From the NCBI RefSeq assembly GCF_028290205.1, contig NZ_JAQGKF010000183.1, positions 1 through 39,624 on the forward strand: a DNA stretch of 39,624 nucleotides, given 5' to 3'. Of this stretch, positions 7,807 to 15,432 are shown piece after piece. Position 1 is the stretch's first letter; each line of letters opens with the position of its first letter. The stretch is from Enterovirga sp. (GTDB lineage: Bacteria > Pseudomonadota > Alphaproteobacteria > Rhizobiales > Beijerinckiaceae). A program made the position numbers and the translations under genes. Under the pieces are notes generated by a model. It was not told where the DNA came from and made no database searches. It saw nothing but the letters and a program-made list of their open reading frames with translations.

Positions 7807-9456
7807 TTATGGGGCGGTCACGTTGGCATTTTTCGCCGGCGCGAGCACCGCCTGGACGCTGGTGTCGACCACGATGAACTGCCGGCCGGGCGCCCGCAGC
7901 AACTCGGGCAGACGCGCGAGGCCGGCCTCGTCGCTGATGCGGGTCACCTCGCACCGATAGGCGCGGCCCATCAGCTCGAAATCCGGATTGGTGAAGGCCG
8001 TGCCGATGATCCGGCCCGGATAGTCGCGGGCCTGGTGGATCAGGATGGACGCATAAACGCCGTTCTCCGACAGGATCACCTTGAGGTCGAGATCACGCTC
8101 CAGCGCCACCGCGAGCTCGCCGCCGGTCATCAGGAAGCCGCCGTCGCCGACCAGGCAGATCACTGGCCGGCCCGGCTCCCGCAGGCCCGCCGCCACCGCC
8201 GCCGGAACACCGAAGCCCATGGCGCCGGAGATCGGCGCCAGCAGGCGCTGCGTCCCCCGGAACGGCACCACCCGGTAGACGGGGGCCCCGAAGGTGCCGG
8301 CATCCACGGTCACGATGGCATCGTCCGGCAGGTGCTCGCCCATCAGCGCGACAACGCGCTCGAAGGCGAGGCCGTCATCCGCCTCGCGGGCCTTCGGCCG
8401 GGCGATGTCGGCCCGGATGGCGCCGAGGCGCGCCGTCCAGGCCGCCCGCGCCGGCGGCAGGGCCATCACGGGCCGACCCAGGCGGGAGAGGGCATCCCGG
8501 GCCTCGCAGACCAGCGCGAGATCGGCCGCGAACTGCGTGCCGATCACGCCCGCATCGGCGTGGATATGGGCGAGCCGCATGCGGGGACGCACCAGGCCCG
8601 GCCAGCTGTAGCCCTGGGTGGTGATGTCGGACAGCCGGGCCCCGGCCACGACGACGAGGTCGGCCTCGTTCAGGGCCTCCATCTGGTCCTTCCGATTGGA
8701 GAGGCCCATGTCGCCCGCATAGAGCGGGTGCGCGTTGGGAAACAGATCCTGCCGCCGGAAGGACACGGCGACCGGCACCTGCCAGGCTTCCGCGAAGGCC
8801 AGCAGCGCCTCGCGTCCGCCCGGTCGCTCGAGGCCGCTGCCGGCGAGAAGCAGCGGCCGCTCGGCCCCGCTCAGCCACGCGCCGAGCGTGGCCAGCGTCT
8901 CGGGGTGGGGCGCCAGGGACAGCGGCGTCGGGGCCCCGAGAGGGCCGGCATCGGTCACCGCCGTGAGCACGTCCTCGGGCAGGGCGACGACGACGGGTCC
9001 GGGCACGCCCGTGGTGGCGACCTGGAGCGCCCGCATCATGATCTCGGCCAGGTGCTCGGGGTCGCGGGCCTCCGCGGTCCATTTCGCGACCTTGCCGAAC
9101 ATGAAGCCGTAATCGATCTCCTGAAAGGAGTCGCGGCGCAGATCCGCCTCGGCCACCTGGCCGACCAGCAGCACCAGCGGCACCGCGTCCTGCTGGGCCG
9201 TGTGGACGGCGATCGCGGCATTGGAGGCGCCGGGCCCGCGGCTCACGCAGACCACGCCCGGGCGGCCGGTCAGCCTGGCATCGGCGACGGCCATGAAGCC
9301 CGCTCCGCCCTCGTGCCGGCATACCACCGTGTCGATGTCGGGCCGGCCGTAGAGCGCATCGAGCAGGCCGAGATAGCTCTCGCCCGGAACGCAGAACACC
9401 CGGTCGACGCCGAACCGCCTCAGGGTTTCGACGACGATTTCACCGCCTGTCGGCAT
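7807..9456 (-). CDS. Thiamine-pyrophosphate-dependent enzyme of the acetolactate synthase type
   Basis: A 549-residue protein with the three-domain plan of the POX/acetohydroxyacid synthase family. The N-terminal domain carries the cofactor-activating glutamate E49 (CRHEGGAG) and VSRGPGASNA. The central domain has a nucleotide-fold stretch (ADLVVVAGARL). The C-terminal domain has the TPP-magnesium motif from GDGG at 437 to N465. The family decarboxylates a 2-oxo acid and transfers or releases the resulting group. The reaction here is not determined: acetolactate synthase, a benzoylformate decarboxylase-like enzyme and sulfopyruvate decarboxylase-like enzymes share these motifs. No small regulatory subunit is adjacent, which argues against a biosynthetic IlvB. 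It sits first in a two-gene operon with a Bug binding protein, suggesting a catabolic role. Confidence 0.88.
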   Translation of the reverse strand: MPTGGEIVVETLRRFGVDRVFCVPGESYLGLLDALYGRPDIDTVVCRHEGGAGFMAVADARLTGRPGVVCVSRGPGASNAAIAVHTAQQDAVPLVLLVGQVAEADLRRDSFQEIDYGFMFGKVAKWTAEARDPEHLAEIMMRALQVATTGVPGPVVVALPEDVLTAVTDAGPLGAPTPLSLAPHPETLATLGAWLSGAERPLLLAGSGLERPGGREALLAFAEAWQVPVAVSFRRQDLFPNAHPLYAGDMGLSNRKDQMEALNEADLVVVAGARLSDITTQGYSWPGLVRPRMRLAHIHADAGVIGTQFAADLALVCEARDALSRLGRPVMALPPARAAWTARLGAIRADIARPKAREADDGLAFERVVALMGEHLPDDAIVTVDAGTFGAPVYRVVPFRGTQRLLAPISGAMGFGVPAAVAAGLREPGRPVICLVGDGGFLMTGGELAVALERDLDLKVILSENGVYASILIHQARDYPGRIIGTAFTNPDFELMGRAYRCEVTRISDEAGLARLPELLRAPGRQFIVVDTSVQAVLAPAKNANVTAP

Positions 9457-9539
9457 CAGAACTCACCCTCCCAAGTCGCAATGTTCTGGCCCGGTCGGCT
9501 CGTGCCGGCCGGTTGGTTAGACATCTGGCTGCGGCGCCG

Positions 9540-10478
9540 TCACCCGGCCGGCGGCAGGCGCCAGCGGCGATGCATCCAGAGCCATTGCTCGGGATGTTCG
9601 CGCACCCAGCCTTCCACCACGCGCGTCATGGCCTGGGTGGCTCCCTGAACGTTGATCTGCCCGTCTGGATCGCGCGGCAGGTCCAGCGGCGGGGTGATCT
9701 CGAGCCGGAAGCGATGGCCGCCGAGCCGGATCACCCGCGCGCCGTGCACCGGCACGTCGTGGTGGCGGGCAAGCTTGGCGAGAAGTGGGTTCGCCAGGCA
9801 GGGCCGGCCCATGAACTCCACCACCACGCCGCGGGTGAAGTGCTGGTCGATGAGCTGGCCGACATGGCCCCCGCGATCGAGCACGCCTGACACCGCGTAG
9901 GCGGCCCCGCCGCCGGTGGAGGCCGCGAGCCCGCCCATGGTGCCGGATCGCACCTCCTGCACCACGCGGGCCGCCGCGGGGTCGTTCGGCGGGCGGAAGA
10001 TGGCCGTGGTCTCGAGCCCGAAGCGGGCGGCGCAGATCGCCGGCAGCTCCCAGTTGCCGAGATGGGCCGCGAACACGATGCCGGCTCGGCCGTCGTCGCG
10101 CAGGGCCAGAAAGTGCTCGTCCCCGCCGACCTCGATGCGGCCCTTCACGGCCGCGTCCGGGTCGTAATCGAAGATGGTCGCCAGATGCGCGTATTCGGCC
10201 CCGGTGCGGCCGAGATTGGCCCAGGCGCCATCGACGATGGCGGCGACCTCGCGCGCGCTCGCCTGCGGATAGGCGGCCCGCACATTGGCGAGCGCGATGC
10301 GGTTCTGCTTCAGGAGGCGGCCGATGCAGCGCGCCAGGAACGCGCCGGCGTCGCTGGAGCGTTCCGGGCCGATCGCGCGGGCGAGGGCGAACAGCCCGCG
10401 CACCAGCATGGCCATGACGGCCCCGCCGAGGCGGGACACAAGTCGGTAGGCCTGGAGCTTCAGGCGGAGCACCGTCAC
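9540..10478 (-). CDS. LpxL/HtrB-like lipid acyltransferase, GTG start
   Basis: A 312-residue member of the lysophospholipid/lipid A acyltransferase family. The catalytic HX4E box is visible as H139-LGNW-E144, followed by the substrate-side stretch IFRPPNDP and a proline-rich C-terminal WLWMHRRWR. An N-terminal hydrophobic helix should hold it at the inner membrane. LpxL-type enzymes transfer a fatty acyl chain to lipid A precursors; homologues also acylate other lipids, so the acceptor is uncertain. The GTG at 10478 overlaps the stop of the KamA-like gene by four bases (GTGA), indicating translational coupling. That pairing is unusual for an LPS gene and is discussed as a finding. The first in-frame ATG is about 21 codons further in and would cut the usual amphipathic start. 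Confidence 0.86.
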   Translation of the reverse strand: MTVLRLKLQAYRLVSRLGGAVMAMLVRGLFALARAIGPERSSDAGAFLARCIGRLLKQNRIALANVRAAYPQASAREVAAIVDGAWANLGRTGAEYAHLATIFDYDPDAAVKGRIEVGGDEHFLALRDDGRAGIVFAAHLGNWELPAICAARFGLETTAIFRPPNDPAAARVVQEVRSGTMGGLAASTGGGAAYAVSGVLDRGGHVGQLIDQHFTRGVVVEFMGRPCLANPLLAKLARHHDVPVHGARVIRLGGHRFRLEITPPLDLPRDPDGQINVQGATQAMTRVVEGWVREHPEQWLWMHRRWRLPPAG

Positions 10479-11539
10479 GTCGGCTCGCCCGGTCCGTAGC
10501 GGTGCAGGCCGCCGCGCCAATCCTCCACCGTGACGGCCGGGCCGCTCTCCGGCCGCAGATAGCCGGGCCCCACGGGCGACTTGCCGTGCCCGCCCGGAAT
10601 GTCGAGCACGTAATCGGGCTGGCACAGGCCCGAGACGCGACCCCGCAAGTGCCGCATCAGAGCCTGCCCTTCGGCCAGGGTGGTGCGGAAATGGGAGGTG
10701 CCGGGCGCCAGGTCGGCATGGTGCAGGTAATAGGGCTTCACCCGCGCCTCCACGAGCGCCCGCAACAGCGCTTCCAGCGTGGCCGGATCGTCGTTGACGC
10801 CGCGCAGCAGCACCGACTGGCTCAACAGCGGGATGCCGGCATCGGCGAGGCGGGACAGGGCGGCCATCGCCTCCGGGGTCAGCTCGCGCGGGTGGTTGCA
10901 GTGGAGCACCAGCCAGGTGGTCGCGCCCGGGGCCCGCAGCGCCCGCACCAGGGCCGGCGAGATTCGGTCCGGGTCGACGGCCGGGACGCGGGTGTGGAGG
11001 CGGACCACCTTGACGTGGGGGATGCGGCCGAGCTCGGCCACCAGCCCGCCGAGACGGCGCGGCGACATCACCAGCGGATCGCCGCCGGAGAGGATCACCT
11101 CCCAGATCTCCGGGCGGCTGCGGATATAGGCGAGCGCCCGCGCCAGCGCGGCGGGCGACAGCGCCTCGGCCTTGCCGGGGCCCACGCTCTCGCGCCGAAA
11201 GCAGAAGCGGCAATACACCGCGCAGACCGAGACCGGCTTCAGCAGCACGCGGTCGGGGTAGCGGTGGACAATGCCGGGGACGGGCGCATGCGCGTCGTCG
11301 CCGATCGGGTCGGCCAGCTCCTCCGGGCGCCGGTCGAGTTCGTCCGGATCCGGAACGAACTGGCGCGCCACGGGGTCGTTGGCCACCCCGGCCTGCACCA
11401 ACTGGGCCAGGGCCGGCGTGATGGCCACCGCATAGCGGTCCGCAACCTCGCTCAGGGAGGCGAGGCGCGCGCGTGGAACGAGGCCGGCTTCCACCAGATC
11501 GAGAGGCGTGCGCAAGGTTTCGCGACGGCGGGCAGACAA
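10475..11539 (-). CDS. Lysine 2,3-aminomutase-like radical SAM enzyme (KamA family)
   Basis: A 354-residue protein if the TTG at 11539 is used. The radical SAM cluster is C106, C110, C113 (CAVYCRFC). KamA-type lysine-binding aspartates appear at D276 (HADLAPG) and D313 (LDIPGG), and the PLP lysine at K320 (GGHGK). KamA converts L-lysine to L-beta-lysine; EpmB relatives act in elongation factor P modification. The conserved aspartates favour a KamA-like reaction. The frame is open 86 codons further upstream to 11797, but that part is Pro/Ala/Arg-rich and unlike the family. The TTG has a GGAG site seven bases ahead and gives normal length. The stop overlaps the acyltransferase start. No epmA or efp is in the window. 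Confidence 0.88.
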   Translation of the reverse strand: MSARRRETLRTPLDLVEAGLVPRARLASLSEVADRYAVAITPALAQLVQAGVANDPVARQFVPDPDELDRRPEELADPIGDDAHAPVPGIVHRYPDRVLLKPVSVCAVYCRFCFRRESVGPGKAEALSPAALARALAYIRSRPEIWEVILSGGDPLVMSPRRLGGLVAELGRIPHVKVVRLHTRVPAVDPDRISPALVRALRAPGATTWLVLHCNHPRELTPEAMAALSRLADAGIPLLSQSVLLRGVNDDPATLEALLRALVEARVKPYYLHHADLAPGTSHFRTTLAEGQALMRHLRGRVSGLCQPDYVLDIPGGHGKSPVGPGYLRPESGPAVTVEDWRGGLHRYGPGEPT

Positions 11540-11842
11540 GTCGGCGCTCCAGGTGATCCTGGGCTTTTGCGTGGGATGCCGGGCAGGTGCAAGCGCCGGC
11601 CCGAGCCTGGGTTCCGCGGTCGGCTCCGCATCCGGTCCCGGCGCGGGCCGTCCGGCCGGTTCGGTCGGCGGGAGGCGACAGGCTGCCCGGCCACGCGCCG
11701 CCACGGGTGGCGCGGGTTCACCAAGCAGTCCTGGCCGCCGAAGCCGGGCCGAAAGCTCGCGAACACTCGCGTTGACATTGCGGCTGCTTCCCAGCATGGG
11801 CGCTGCCGCGCCTCTCGGCGGGGAGGCCTGGAGCTCCGTTAC
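11540..11842. other. Divergent intergenic region between the KamA-like gene and a secreted protein
   Basis: About 300 bases separate the preferred TTG start of the KamA-like gene from the divergent small secreted protein. The minus strand stays open here as a Pro/Ala/Arg-rich extension of the KamA frame, which may be chance in this GC-rich DNA. A TTGACA hexamer occurs at 11772-11777 on the plus strand, but no good -10 box follows at normal spacing. I see no repeat or RNA structure I can defend. Confidence 0.4.
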
Positions 11843-12331
11843 ATGAAGAGAATTCTTGCCGCTGCGGCCCTGGTCGTGGCGCTCACCGGCTCGGCCTGGG
11901 CGAAGAACTTTGCCTTTCCCAAGGACAACCCGGCCGCCACCATCACCATCCCGGACAGCTGGACCACGGAGGCCATCGATTTCGGCTTCGCGGCGAAATC
12001 GCCGGACGAAGGCGTGTTCTTCTCGGTCGAATCCGCCTCGGCTGCCCGGCTCGACAAGATGATGGAGCTCAACGTCCAGTGGATGAAGGACAACAAGATC
12101 ACGGCCACCGGGAAAGCGGTCGAGCGTGAGATCGAGCTCAACGGCATGAAGGCGACGCTGCTGAGCTACCCGGCAACCGACGAGGCCGGGGAGACCACGG
12201 TCGAGTTCGCCCTGATTGCCGCCCCGGGCAACCGCGTCATCATGCTGACGCTGTGGGCCTCCGACGAGGAACGGGCCGCCAACGAGGGCGAAATTCGCGC
12301 CATCCAGCGCAGCATCAAGCCCATCAACTGA
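11843..12331 (+). CDS. Small secreted protein of unknown function
   Basis: A 162-residue protein with a clear signal peptide (MKRILAAAALVVALTGSAWA, cleavage near residue 20). The mature part begins NFAFPKDNPAATITIPDSW and reads as a compact alternating beta-strand domain, with phrases such as FFSVESAS and NRVIMLTLWAS, ending with a helix and SIKPIN. The shape recalls DcrB/PsbP-like periplasmic folds, but I cannot assign a family. The ATG at 11843 has a GGAG site. It is divergent from the KamA-like gene and followed by a strong palindrome 29 bases after its stop, so it is probably a single-gene transcript. Function unknown; export is well supported. Confidence 0.82.
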   Translation: MKRILAAAALVVALTGSAWAKNFAFPKDNPAATITIPDSWTTEAIDFGFAAKSPDEGVFFSVESASAARLDKMMELNVQWMKDNKITATGKAVEREIELNGMKATLLSYPATDEAGETTVEFALIAAPGNRVIMLTLWASDEERAANEGEIRAIQRSIKPIN

Positions 12332-12360
12332 GGTCGGCCGCCGGCGAGGGCCGTCCGGAG

Positions 12361-12386
12361 GGTCGACGCTCCGCGGAGCGTCGACC
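12361..12386. terminator. 26-base perfect palindrome after the secreted-protein gene
   Basis: A perfect inverted repeat with 13-base arms (GGTCGACGCTCCG and complement), starting 29 bases past the stop of the preceding gene and 50 bases before ureE. It would form a strong hairpin. No T-run follows. Most likely a transcript-end structure; an operator for the nickel genes is the alternative. Confidence 0.5.
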
Positions 12387-12435
12387 TCACGGTCGTGACC
12401 GCTTAAGCTGGCGCCGCAACCTCCAAGAGACGCCC

Positions 12436-13035
12436 ATGCTGCGCGCCACCACCGTCGTCCGCCGTCCGGCCGTCAAGGCGGACCGGATCGTCGACACGCT
12501 CACCCTGGACCACCAGGCCCGGCAGGTCCGGCGCCTTGCCGCGACCGGGGAGGGCGGGCTCGACATTCTCGTCGATCTCGACCGGGCCACGCTTCTGGAC
12601 GACGGAGACGCCGTGAAGCTGGAAGACGGGCGGCTGGTCGCGGTCAGGGCCGCGCCCGAGCGGCTCCTCGAGATCACAACAGGCAATCCGGCTCGCCTGC
12701 TGAAGGCGGCCTGGCATCTCGGCGGCCGGCACGTCCCGGTCGAGGTCGCTGACGACACCCTCTTCGTCGCCCTGGATCCCGGGCTGATCGAGATGCTGCG
12801 CGGGCTCGGCGCGACCGCCCGCGAGGTGCAGCGGCCGTTCCGGCCGGAGCGCGGTGCCTCCGGCCACGATCACGGGCACCACGCTCACGGCCATGCCGGG
12901 CATGAGCACAGCCACGCCGGGCACGGGCATGACCATGCCGGCCACGGGCATCACGCAGGCTGCGGCTGCGACCATGGCCATGACCATGCGGAGCACGGCC
13001 ACGCGCACGGCCACCACGCCCACAAGCACGCGTGA
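12436..13035 (+). CDS. ureE: Urease accessory protein UreE with His-rich nickel tail
   Basis: A 199-residue UreE. The N-terminal domain (about 1-75) and the nickel-binding domain (about 78-135) are both present, with the conserved metal histidine at H99 in GGRHVPVEV. From residue 144 to the end, 25 of 56 residues are histidine, with two cysteines (176, 178) and interspersed Asp, Gly and Ala. UreE delivers nickel to urease during active-site assembly, and such tails bind several nickel ions for storage or buffering. The ATG at 12436 is the family start. hupE/ureJ follows 143 bases later. The urease structural genes and ureDFG are not in this window, so the pair is separated from the enzyme or the cluster lies elsewhere. 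Confidence 0.93.
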   Translation: MLRATTVVRRPAVKADRIVDTLTLDHQARQVRRLAATGEGGLDILVDLDRATLLDDGDAVKLEDGRLVAVRAAPERLLEITTGNPARLLKAAWHLGGRHVPVEVADDTLFVALDPGLIEMLRGLGATAREVQRPFRPERGASGHDHGHHAHGHAGHEHSHAGHGHDHAGHGHHAGCGCDHGHDHAEHGHAHGHHAHKHA

Positions 13036-13178
13036 GCTGCCGACCCGCGGTCTCGCCAGCCCTCGCGGGCGTTCCCGAAGCGCCGCCGCCCCTTCGGAAA
13101 TAGCCGAGACGGGATCGAAGTGGACGTGCTAGCCAGGATCATAGAACAGGCGGGCGCGCTCGCAGGGGGAGAGGCGGA

Positions 13179-13775
13179 ATGAGACCAGTTGCGGTTGCCA
13201 CGGTTGCGCTCGCGAGCGTCCTTCTTGCCGGCCCGGCCGCGGCCCATGTCGGCATTGGCGCCACATCCGGCTTTTGGCACGGCGTCTGGCACCCGGTCGG
13301 CGGACCCGACCACGTTCTGGCCATGGTGGCCGTGGGGATGATCGCGGCCGGCATCGGTGGCCGGGCGCTCTGGCTGGTTCCCGCCGCCTTCGTGGCCGTG
13401 ATGGCGGTCGGCGGCCTTCTCGGCAGCGGCGGCCTGGCGCTGCCCTTCGTGAATGGAACCGTCACGATGTCCGTCCTCGTGTTCGGCATCACGCTCGCGG
13501 CCCGGCTGCCGATTCCGGCGGCACTGGCGGCCGTGCTGGTCGGCACCTTCGCGCTGTTTCACGGCCACGCGCACGGCACCGAGATGAGCGCGGGCACGTC
13601 CGGCGCCACCTACGGGCTCGGATTCCTTGTGGCCACCGCGGCGCTGCACGGGCTCGGCCTCGCGGCCGGGCTGGCCACGCTCCGTCTGCGGCCGCGGCTG
13701 GCGGACGGCGTGATGCGCTTCACCGGCGTGGCGACCGCCCTGGCCGGCGCCGCCCTCCTGGTCGCGTCCCAGTAG
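13179..13775 (+). CDS. HupE/UreJ-family nickel permease
   Basis: A 198-residue membrane protein with a cleavable signal peptide (about 1-22, ending AAA before H23) and about six transmembrane helices. The family motif HPVGGPDH is at 38-45; its histidines and aspartate are thought to bind nickel. A second His-containing helix reads FHGHAHGTE. HupE/UreJ proteins carry nickel (or cobalt) across the membrane, HupE for hydrogenases and UreJ for urease. The neighbouring ureE makes UreJ the more likely role. A GGGGGAGAGG ribosome site precedes the ATG. It ends 25 bases from the convergent glgA, with a short GC hairpin between. Confidence 0.92.
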   Translation: MRPVAVATVALASVLLAGPAAAHVGIGATSGFWHGVWHPVGGPDHVLAMVAVGMIAAGIGGRALWLVPAAFVAVMAVGGLLGSGGLALPFVNGTVTMSVLVFGITLAARLPIPAALAAVLVGTFALFHGHAHGTEMSAGTSGATYGLGFLVATAALHGLGLAAGLATLRLRPRLADGVMRFTGVATALAGAALLVASQ

Positions 13776-13782
13776 GACCGGA

Positions 13783-13798
13783 CCCCGGCCCGCCGGGG
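13783..13798. terminator. GC hairpin between hupE and glgA
   Basis: Seven-base arms (CCCCGGC and GCCGGGG) with a two-base loop lie in the 25-base gap between two convergent stop codons. A short bidirectional transcript-end hairpin is plausible; no T-run is present. Confidence 0.35.
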
Positions 13799-13800
13799 GC

Positions 13801-15324
13801 TCAGCCCACGGCGGTGCTGGCCCGGTCGTAGACCCCGGCATAGCCCGCGGCGGAGCGGGCCCAGGCGAAGCTCCGGCCCATGGCCGCCTTGCGCATTCCG
13901 TTGAGCTTGCGGCGGGACCCATAGGCGTCGACCGCCCGGTAGATCGCACCCAGCATCGCGGCCAGCGAGGCGTCCTTGAACAGGAAGCCCGTCACCCCGT
14001 CCTCGATCGTGTCGGCGAGGCCGCCCGTTTCCCGGGCGATCGGCAGCGAGCCCATGCGCTGGGCATACATCTGCGACAGACCGCAGGGCTCGAAGCGGGA
14101 CGGCATGAGGAGGAAGTCGCTGCCCGCGAACATGCGGCGGGCCTGGCCCTCGTCGAAGCCGATGCGGACCCCGACCTGGCCAGGATAGCGCCGCGACAGG
14201 GTTTCGAGTTCGCTCTCGAACCGGTCCTCGCCGCGGCCTGTCACGACCACCTGGCCGCCCTGGCGGACGATGGTCTCGGTCGATTCGATGGTCAGGTCCA
14301 CGCCCTTCTGGTGGACGAGCCGCGACACCACCGCGAACAGCGGCCCCCGCGACACCGCGAGGCCGAAATCGCGCCGGACCTCGTCGGCATTCACCTGCTT
14401 GCCTTTGAGATCGGACAAGCCGAAGGGGCTGCCGAGATGGGCGTCGGTGCGGGGATCCCAGGTCTCGTCGATCCCGTTCAGGATGCCGGTGAGCCGCCCT
14501 TCCGCCTGGCAGCGGCGCAGCAGGCCGTCCAGCCCACAGCCGAATTCCGGGGTCTGGATTTCCCGGGCATAGGTCTGTGAAACCGTCGTCACATGGGAGG
14601 CGTAGACGATCCCGGCCTTCAGGAACGACATCTTGCCGTGGAACTCGACGCCATCGATCTGGAAGGCGGAATCGGGCACGCCGAGCGTCGGCAGCCGGTG
14701 GCGCTCGAACAATCCCTGATAGGCGAGATTGTGGATGGTCAGCACGCTCGGGCAGGGCGTCCCGGTCCAGGCCAGATAGGCCGGCGCGAGGGCCGAGGGC
14801 CAGTCGTTCAGGTGCAGCAGGTCCGCGCGCCAGCCGAGGTCCGGCAGCCCGGATGCGATTTGGGCCGCGGCCAGTCCCAGCCGGCCAAAGCGGAGGTCGT
14901 TGTCGCTCCAATCCGTCCCGGTCGGGTCGCCATAGGGGGAGCCCTCACGGTCATACAATTCGGAGCACAGCATCACGTAGATGGTCAGGCCGTCCACCGA
15001 CGCGATGCGGCCGAGATCGCAGGCCGGAAGGCCGTAAGCGGCCTCGAGTCGGGCCACCACCTCGATGTCCGGACGTTCCTCGAGGACCTGGCGATAGCCC
15101 GGGATGAGCACCCGGACGTCGTACAGCGCGCGCAAGCTGCGCGGCAGGGCCGCCGACACGTCACCGAGGCCGCCCGACTTCACAAAGTCGGACATCTCCG
15201 ACGTGACATAGAGGATGCGCCGCTTCGGCTCCGTCTGGTCGGATAGGCCGCTCCGAAAGAGCTCGTCCAGCTTGGTGTCGAGGGGGCCCCCGGCAGGCAC
15301 GATCATGGGAGACGGCGCGTTCAT
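13801..15324 (-). CDS. glgA: Glycogen synthase (ADP-glucose type, GT5)
   Basis: A 507-residue GT5 glucosyltransferase that adds glucose from ADP-glucose to the growing alpha-1,4-glucan. The substrate loop KSGGLGDV is at 49-56 (family K-[TS]-GGL). Later landmarks are LHLNDWPSALAP, TIHNLAYQG, the NGIDETWDP turn and, from residue 412, EPCGLSQMYA with the GT-B catalytic Glu region. The N-terminus is about 30 residues longer than in E. coli GlgA. A GTG two codons upstream (15330) is possible, but the ATG at 15324 is better placed behind GGGG. It lies 108 bases downstream of a GH13 glucosidase on the same strand. No glgB, glgC or glgP is in the window. Confidence 0.94.
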   Translation of the reverse strand: MNAPSPMIVPAGGPLDTKLDELFRSGLSDQTEPKRRILYVTSEMSDFVKSGGLGDVSAALPRSLRALYDVRVLIPGYRQVLEERPDIEVVARLEAAYGLPACDLGRIASVDGLTIYVMLCSELYDREGSPYGDPTGTDWSDNDLRFGRLGLAAAQIASGLPDLGWRADLLHLNDWPSALAPAYLAWTGTPCPSVLTIHNLAYQGLFERHRLPTLGVPDSAFQIDGVEFHGKMSFLKAGIVYASHVTTVSQTYAREIQTPEFGCGLDGLLRRCQAEGRLTGILNGIDETWDPRTDAHLGSPFGLSDLKGKQVNADEVRRDFGLAVSRGPLFAVVSRLVHQKGVDLTIESTETIVRQGGQVVVTGRGEDRFESELETLSRRYPGQVGVRIGFDEGQARRMFAGSDFLLMPSRFEPCGLSQMYAQRMGSLPIARETGGLADTIEDGVTGFLFKDASLAAMLGAIYRAVDAYGSRRKLNGMRKAAMGRSFAWARSAAGYAGVYDRASTAVG

Positions 15325-15432
15325 ACGCACCCCGCATATCGCACTGCTGCAGCAAGCTTCAAGGATTGGCCCCCTCGTGTCAGCTCCTTACCGGGCTGCC
15401 GTCCTTGACCCGCGACGTGCAGCCTGGCTGGC

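Noticed and set aside
8035-9648. Plus-strand open frame of about 540 codons opposite the TPP enzyme
   Set aside because: Composition is dominated by Arg, Gly, Gln and His, with no recognisable domain. It is a shadow of the real minus-strand gene.
12865-13032. Repetitive CAC/CAT-rich stretch that could be taken for a tandem repeat or CRISPR
   Set aside because: It encodes the His-rich tail of UreE; units are irregular and in frame, without spacers.
13036-13178. Gap between ureE and hupE searched for a nickel riboswitch or small gene
   Set aside because: No conserved riboswitch pattern, strong hairpin or credible short ORF is visible in these 143 bases.
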